DNA of 64,000 nt from DASUPK01 sp963815665 (GTDB lineage: Bacteria > Actinomycetota > Thermoleophilia > Solirubrobacterales > 70-9): NCBI GenBank assembly GCA_963815665.1, contig CAWFHN010000018.1, positions 22,481-86,480 on the forward strand. Direction: 5' to 3'. The notes under the pieces were generated by a model. That model ran no database searches and was not told the origin of the DNA. It saw only the letters and a list, made by a program, of their open reading frames with translations. Numbering within the stretch: position 1 is the first letter of the stretch; each line of letters starts with the position of its first letter. Below are positions 59,344 to 64,000 of the stretch, one piece after another. The translations under genes were made by a program, and so were the position numbers.

Positions 59344-60850
59344 CCGAGACCCCGATGCAGCGCGACCGAGCGACCACGATCTACGAGCGCTCCGTCGAGG
59401 GACGCCGCGCCGCGACCCTGCCCGAGGCGGGCGTGGACGAACGCCCAATCGAGGAGCTCATCCCGAAGAACCTCCTGCGCGCCAAGCCGGCGGAGCTCCC
59501 CGAGATCGCGGAGCCCGAGATCGTCCGCCACTACAACCGGATCTCGCGGCGGAACTTCGACCTCGACACGGGCTTCTACCCGCTCGGCTCGTGCACGATG
59601 AAGCACAACCCGCGCCTCAACGAGCGGGTTGCGGCGCTGCCGGGCCACGCGCGCCTGCACCCGGCCCAGGAGCCGAAGCGGGCCCAGGGCGCACTCGAGC
59701 TGATGTGGCTGCTCCAGCAGTCGCTCTCGGAGATCTGCGGGCTGCCGCACGTCAGCCTCCAGCCCTCGGCTGGCTCCCACGGCGAGCTGGCCGGCCTGCT
59801 CCTCACCCGCGCCTACCACGCCGACCGCGGCGAGAACCGGACCAAGGTGCTCACTCCGGACACCGCCCACGGCACCAACCCGGCGACGGTGACGATGGCC
59901 GGGCTACGAGGTGGTGAAGCTCGCCTCGAACGAGAAGGGCGGGATCGACCTCGACGACCTGCGCTCGAAGGCCGGCGACGACACCGCCTGCCTGATGCTC
60001 ACCAACCCCAACACGCTCGGGCTCTTCGACGAGAACATCGAGGAGATCGCCTCGATCGTGCACGAGGCGGGCGGCACCCTCTACTACGACGGCGCCAACC
60101 TGAACGCGATCATGGGCCGCTCGCGGCCGGGCGACATGGGCTTCGACATCGTCCACGTCAACCTGCACAAGTCGTTCTCGCAGCCTCACGGCGGCGGCGG
60201 ACCCGGCGCCGGGCCGATCGCCTGCCGCGACCGGATCGAGCCCTTCCTGCCGCGCCCGCAGGTGGTTCGGCGCGAGCCGCAGAACGGGGGAGAGCCCTCG
60301 CTTCGACCTCGACTTCGACCGGCCCAAGTCGATCGGGCGGCTGCGCGGCTTCCAGGGCAACTTCGGCGTCTTCGTGCGCTCCTACGCGTACATCCTCAGC
60401 CTCGGCGGCGACGGGCTGCAGGAGGCCTCCGAGACGGCGGTGCTGAACGCCAACTACCTGCTCGCCAAGCTGGCCGCAGGGAAGGCCGGCAGGTACGCGC
60501 CGGTCGCCTTCGAGACCCGCCCCATGCACGAGTTCGTCCTCTCCGGTGCGCCCGCGAAGAAGGAGCTCGGCATCAAGACGCTCGACATCGCCAAGCGGCT
60601 GCTCGACTTCGGCATGCATCCGCCGACCGTCTACTTCCCCCTGCTGGTCGACGAGGCGCTGATGGTGGAGCCGACCGAGACCGAGACGCAAGAGACGCTC
60701 GACGCCTTCGCCGAGGCGATCGAGGCGATTCTGGACGAGGCCGGTGAGGATCCCGGGATCGCGCAGGGCGCGCCGTACACGACCCCGGTCCGCCGCCTGG
60801 ACGAGGTTGCGGCGAACCGCAACCCGGTCGTCCGCCAGCCCCTGGGTTGA
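59340..60850 (+). pseudogene. gcvPB: Glycine dehydrogenase subunit GcvPB, two frameshifts
   Basis: The PLP half of the P-protein: YNRISRRNFDLDTGFYPLGSC, HGTNPATVTMAG, then a shift, YEVVKLASNEKGGIDLDDL, LTNPNTLGLFDENI, NLHKSFSQPHGGGGPGAGP with the PLP-binding Lys, a second shift, and FDLDFDRPKSIGRLRGFQGNFGVFVRSYAYI to the stop at 60850. Each shift is cured by removing one G: from GGG at 59901-59903 and from GGGGG at 60286-60290 (giving NGESPRFDLDFDRP). All catalytic regions are conserved. Probably a functional gene with insertion errors. It works with GcvPA, GcvT and GcvH, encoded about 4 kb upstream. Confidence 0.85.
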
Positions 60851-60852
60851 GC

Positions 60853-60880
60853 TACGGGGCCGCCCGCAAGCGGCCCCGTA
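60853..60880 (+). terminator. Hairpin between convergent gcvPB and LigD-polymerase genes
   Basis: A perfect 11-bp stem (60853-60863 with 60870-60880), 6-nt CCGCAA loop. A second smaller stem (GAGGGT/ACCCTC, 60896-60911, CTTC loop) overlaps the opposing stop. Lying between converging genes, it can serve both strands. No T tract. Confidence 0.6.
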
Positions 60881-60903
60881 ACGATCGCTAGCCCTGAGGG
60901 TCT

Positions 60904-61845
60904 TCACCCTCTATCGGTCTCGAGCTCGCCGAGGTCCGGAAGCTTCTGCTTGGTCGTCAGGACGGGCTCGAACAGGTCGCCCTCCTTGTCGACGCGCTTG
61001 ATCGCGGCCGGGATCTCGAAGCGGAGCTTCTCGGCGTCCCCTCGCTTGGCCGCGCGCTCGACCTCGCGCCAGTGCAGCGGCATCGAGGCGGTCGGGTGCT
61101 CGCGGGCGCGCAGCGAGTAGACGGCGATCGTCGTCTTCTTCTGGTGGTTCTGGCTCCAGTCGACGAAGACCTTGCCCTCGCCGGTCGACCTTGGCCATCT
61201 TCGAGACGACCTCCTTCGGGGTCTGCTTCTCGAGCAGCTGCGCGACCGCCTTCGCGAAGGGGCTCGTCTGCTCGTAGGTCACCTTGCGTGTTGAGCGGGA
61301 CGTAGACCTGCAGGCCCTTGCCGCCGGAGACCTTGGGGAAGCACTCGAGCCCGAAGGCGGAGAAGAGCTCGCGCACCCGCAGCGCCACCTGGCAGCACTC
61401 GACCAGGCCCGCCGGAGCGCCCGGATCGAGGTCGAAGGCCAGCACCGTCGGCTGCTCCATGCGCGTTCGCCTTCGAGAGCGACGGATGGAGCTCGAGGGC
61501 GGCCAGCTGCGCCATCCAGGTCAGCGTGGGCAGGTCCTGGCACATGCAGAAGTCGATCTCGCCGGCCCGGCGGTCGACGTAGATCGGCGTCGTCTTCACC
61601 CAGTCCGGGCGGTGCTTCGGGCAGTTCTTCTCGAAGAACGAGGTCTGAGGCTTGCCGACGCCCTCGGGGAAGCGCCGCAGGGTCAGGGGCCGGCCCTTCA
61701 GGTGAGGCAGGATCGCGTCGGCGACGCGCGCGTAGTAGTCGATCACCTCGGCCTTGGTGGTCTTGGTCTTCGGGTAGAGGACCTTGTCGAGGTTGGTCAG
61801 CTTGAGCTTCCGCCGACCGATCGTGACTTCCTGCGCCTTGGCTAT
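60904..61845 (-). pseudogene. LigD-type NHEJ polymerase domain, three frameshifts
   Basis: Reading backwards, AKAQEVTIGRRKLKLTNLDKVLYPK, HLKGRPLTLRRFPEGVG, FFEKNCPKHRPDWV, IDFCMCQDLPTLTWMAQLAALELHP (one frame), then MEQPTVLAFDLDPGAPAGL and FPKVSGGKGLQVYVPLNT (second), VTYEQTSPFAKAVAQLLEKQTP (third), then GKVFVDWSQNHQKKTTIAVYSLRA to TGA 60904. This is the complete archaeo-eukaryotic primase-type PolDom with its DLDPG catalytic Asp pair. Shifts near 61470, 61287 and 61175-61177, all fitting one extra base. The start would be ATA 61845, overlapping the Ku stop as ATAG; this may be a miscalled ATG. Encoded apart from the ligase, unlike the fused LigD of mycobacteria. Confidence 0.82.
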
Positions 61846-62770
61846 GCCTTCGCCTTCTTGCGCGTCTTGGCGGCGCTCTTGCGGCCGTTCGAGCTCTTCG
61901 ACTTCGGCTGAGGACTTGGCCTTGGCCTTCGGCTTCGGCTTCGGCTTGGCCTTCGCCTTGCCGTCCGTGGCGGCCTCCTCGCCCTTGACCGCCGCGAGGC
62001 TCTCCTCGAGCGCGGCCATCAGGTCGGGCGCCTTGGTCGGCTTCGGGCTCCTCGCTCGGGGCGCTGACGACCTCCTTGCCGGCCGCCTTCCGCTCGAGCA
62101 GGTCGAGCAGCTCCTCGCGGTACTCGTCGCGGTAGCTGTCGGGTTTGAAGTCGCTGGTCAGGGACTCGATCAGCTGCTTGGCCATCTCCAGCTCGCGCTT
62201 CTCGGGCTTCTTCGGCTTCTCCTCCTCGAAGACCTCGCCGTCGAGGTCGGCGGGGGAGGTGACCTCGTCGTGGAAGCGCATAGTCGTCAGGGTGAGGACG
62301 TCGTCCATCGGGCGGATCGCGGCCAGGTGCTCCTTGTTGCGGAGCACGAAGCGGGCGATGGCGACCTTGCGGGCGTCCTTCATCGCCTGGACCAGCAGCG
62401 CGTAGGCGCGGCCGGCGCCCTTGTCGGGACCGAGGTAGTAGGGCTGCTCGAAGTAGATGGGGTCGATGTCGTCGAGGTCGACGAAGTCCTGGATCTCGAT
62501 CGCGCGTGAGCGCTGCGGCTCGAGCTCGGAGAGCTCGTCGCGGCTGAGGACCACGTACTGGTCCGGCGCGTACTCGTAGCCCTTGACGATCTTCTCGTAG
62601 GGGACCTCCTTGCCGTCGGCCTCGGCCACGCGCTTGTGCTTCACGCGCGAGCCGTCGCCCTCGCGCAGCTCGCGGAAGCGCACGGTCTGCTTGGAGACCG
62701 CGCTGTAGAGCTTCACGGGCACGTTGAGCAGCCCGAAGCTGATCGATCCACTCCATATCGCCCTAGCCAC
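61842..62770 (-). pseudogene. ku: Non-homologous end-joining protein Ku, two frameshifts
   Basis: From GTG 62770 (good GAGGTG site): ARAIWSGSISFGLLNVPVKLYSA, VPYEKIVKGYEYAPDQYVVLS, DPIYFEQPYYLGPD and the ring/bridge residues of bacterial Ku. The C-terminal tail KAPDLMAALEESLAAVKG lies in the next frame, and the last KSSNGRKSAAKTRKKAKA with TAG 61842 in the third. Shifts at GGG 62045-62047 and near 61905-61914; both are cured by removing one base. The Lys-rich tail is normal for bacterial Ku. Ku binds DNA ends and recruits LigD. Upstream ligase and downstream polymerase complete an NHEJ locus. Confidence 0.85.
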
Positions 62771-62896
62771 GCTCAATCACCTCGATCCGAATCCTTCGAC
62801 ATTGCGGAGATTACCCCTGGGCGGGCGCCGGCAATCGGGCGCTTCCTTGCGTCTTCATGCCTGTTACGACCGGAGCAGCTCCGCAAATTCATCGGT

Positions 62897-63943
62897 CTAG
62901 AGCTCCTTGACGACCTCGCGCGGGTCCTTGTCGTCGCGCATGCCCTTGAAGGCGGGCTGCCGGAGCGTGGCCTGGTTGGTCCACTCGGTCCAGGAGACCT
63001 CGCAAACGAGCTCCGGGTCGCACCAGACCGCGAAGCGCGCCTTCGGGCCCGACGGCGCGCCCACCTCGAAGGGGCTGTCGGGTCGCTCGCGCTCGCGCAG
63101 GTCCTTCGTCAGGAACTCGATGTCGCTCTCCTTCAGGCCCGAGCCGACGCCGCCCGCGAAATGCAGCCGCTGGCGCACGCCCTTGCCCAGCTCCGAGCGG
63201 CGCTTGTCGAAGTAGCCCACCAGGAGGGAGCCGACCCGGTTGGCGCGGGAGCCCTCGCCGGGGATGTAGCCGCCGATCACGAACTCCTGGCGGCGCCAGA
63301 CGCGTGTCTTGACCCACTCGCCGGTGCGCTTGCCCGGTCGGTACGGGCTGTCCGTGCGCTTGGAGACGATGCCCTCGAGGCCCTGGCGGCGCGCCGCCTC
63401 GAGCAGGTCGGCGCCGCCGTCGAGCCTGTACCGGGGGGTGCGCCAGCGCGGCCCGTCGAGGCCAAGCCCATCGAGCAGCTCGCGGCGCTGGATGTAGGGC
63501 AGGTCGCGGACGCGGCGCCCATCGAGGTGGAGCAGATCGAAGATCACGTAGTCGACAGGCTGCCGTTTCATCTTCGCCTGGACGGCTGCCGGGGAGGTCA
63601 GGCCCATGCGGCTCTGGACCAGCTGAAAGCGCGGCCTGCCCTCGGCGTCGAGCGCCACCACCTCGCCGTCGAGGACCGCCGAGTGGTCACCCAGGGCCTC
63701 GGCGATGGCCGCGAGCTCGGGGTAGCGGGCGCTGACGTCCTCTCCACGGCGGCTCAACATCGACCACTCGCCGTGATCGGCGTACCCGAGCGCGCGGATG
63801 CCGTCCCACTTGATCTCGTAGGCCCACTCGCCGGAGTCAGACTCGGGGACGTCGCCCGGCTTGGCCAGCATTGCCTCCAGCCTGCTCGGCAGCCTCTCCT
63901 TCGGGGCCTCCTCGAGAGGGGACTTGGGCTTCGCCTTCGCCAC
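62897..63943 (-). CDS. ligD: ATP-dependent DNA ligase, LigD-type ligase domain
   Basis: 348 residues from GTG 63943. Adenylation motif I EIKWDGIRAL with the nucleophile Lys45, motif III LDGEVVALD, motif IV EGIVSKR, and motif V with EWVKTR; a C-terminal OB-fold with VGYFDKRRSELGKGVRQRLHFAGGVGSGLKE. This is the ligase part of LigD, present as a separate protein with neither the polymerase nor the 3'-phosphoesterase domain attached. It seals ends prepared by Ku and the polymerase encoded downstream on the same strand. The upstream edge (63944-64000) may hold its promoter but is too short to judge. Confidence 0.93.
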   Translation of the reverse strand: MAKAKPKSPLEEAPKERLPSRLEAMLAKPGDVPESDSGEWAYEIKWDGIRALGYADHGEWSMLSRRGEDVSARYPELAAIAEALGDHSAVLDGEVVALDAEGRPRFQLVQSRMGLTSPAAVQAKMKRQPVDYVIFDLLHLDGRRVRDLPYIQRRELLDGLGLDGPRWRTPRYRLDGGADLLEAARRQGLEGIVSKRTDSPYRPGKRTGEWVKTRVWRRQEFVIGGYIPGEGSRANRVGSLLVGYFDKRRSELGKGVRQRLHFAGGVGSGLKESDIEFLTKDLRERERPDSPFEVGAPSGPKARFAVWCDPELVCEVSWTEWTNQATLRQPAFKGMRDDKDPREVVKEL

Positions 63944-64000
63944 GGCACCGATTATGCGGGCCTATTTAGAACCTGGCCGGATAATCGATCCGTGCTCTTC

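Overview
The window is a high-GC chromosomal segment (63 protein genes, no rRNA, tRNA, IS element or CRISPR array seen). It carries an mce operon, Tad pilus genes, a mraZ-to-ftsZ division cluster with a DAP-type MurE (DNPR motif), GTG/TTG starts and many 1-4 nt start/stop overlaps. Together these point to an actinobacterium; by inference the Thermoleophilia/Solirubrobacterales fit best, but no 16S is present to prove it.

Layout. 1-7243: the last five MCE (MlaD-like) subunits of a lipid-uptake operon, the first cut by the window edge. 7423-8187: a secreted lysine-tailed protein followed by a clear terminator. 8265-14776: a cobalamin riboswitch followed by five overlapping genes: a secreted DUF4430/RTX-like protein, a DUF4430 lipoprotein, EcfT, a double EcfA ATPase, and an ECF S component fused to an extracytoplasmic squalene-cyclase-like alpha/alpha toroid. 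DUF4430 plus an alpha/alpha toroid are the two domain types of animal transcobalamin, so this looks like a split, membrane-anchored transcobalamin-like B12 capture and import system; it is the most interesting item here. 14821-24662: scattered metabolic genes (nitroreductase, glpD, a divergent Rho-like protein, serine hydrolase, oxidoreductases, OsmC, RraA, alpha/beta hydrolase, TMEM175-type channel). 24700-28202: hypothetical gene, tag (frameshifted), truncated hemoglobin, DUF192, MFS exporter. 28250-35195: response regulator, small kinase-like protein, CpaB-like protein, a macro/AraC/VOC group on the other strand, then cpaF-tadB-tadC. 35203-35690: stand-alone Ada zinc domain and a small zinc-ribbon membrane protein.

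35996-52103 is the dcw cluster mraZ-rsmH-ftsL-like-ftsI-murE-murF-mraY-murD-ftsW-murG-murC-murB-ftsQ-ftsZ, with MraZ boxes over the mraZ promoter and a separate promoter for ftsZ. No ftsA or sepF is adjacent. 52131-60850: a methyltransferase, then the glycine cleavage genes gcvT, gcvH and (after a membrane-protein pair, a fluoride riboswitch with crcB and DUF190, and a secreted phosphoesterase) gcvPA/gcvPB. 60904-63943: an NHEJ set with Ku, LigD-type polymerase and LigD-type ligase as three genes.

Sequence quality: tag, gcvPB, ku and the LigD polymerase are broken by single-base shifts that all go in the same direction (one extra base, often in a G/C run), and the apparent gcvPA-gcvPB fusion can be explained the same way. 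This suggests insertion errors, densest between about 59.3 and 62.1 kb, rather than gene decay.
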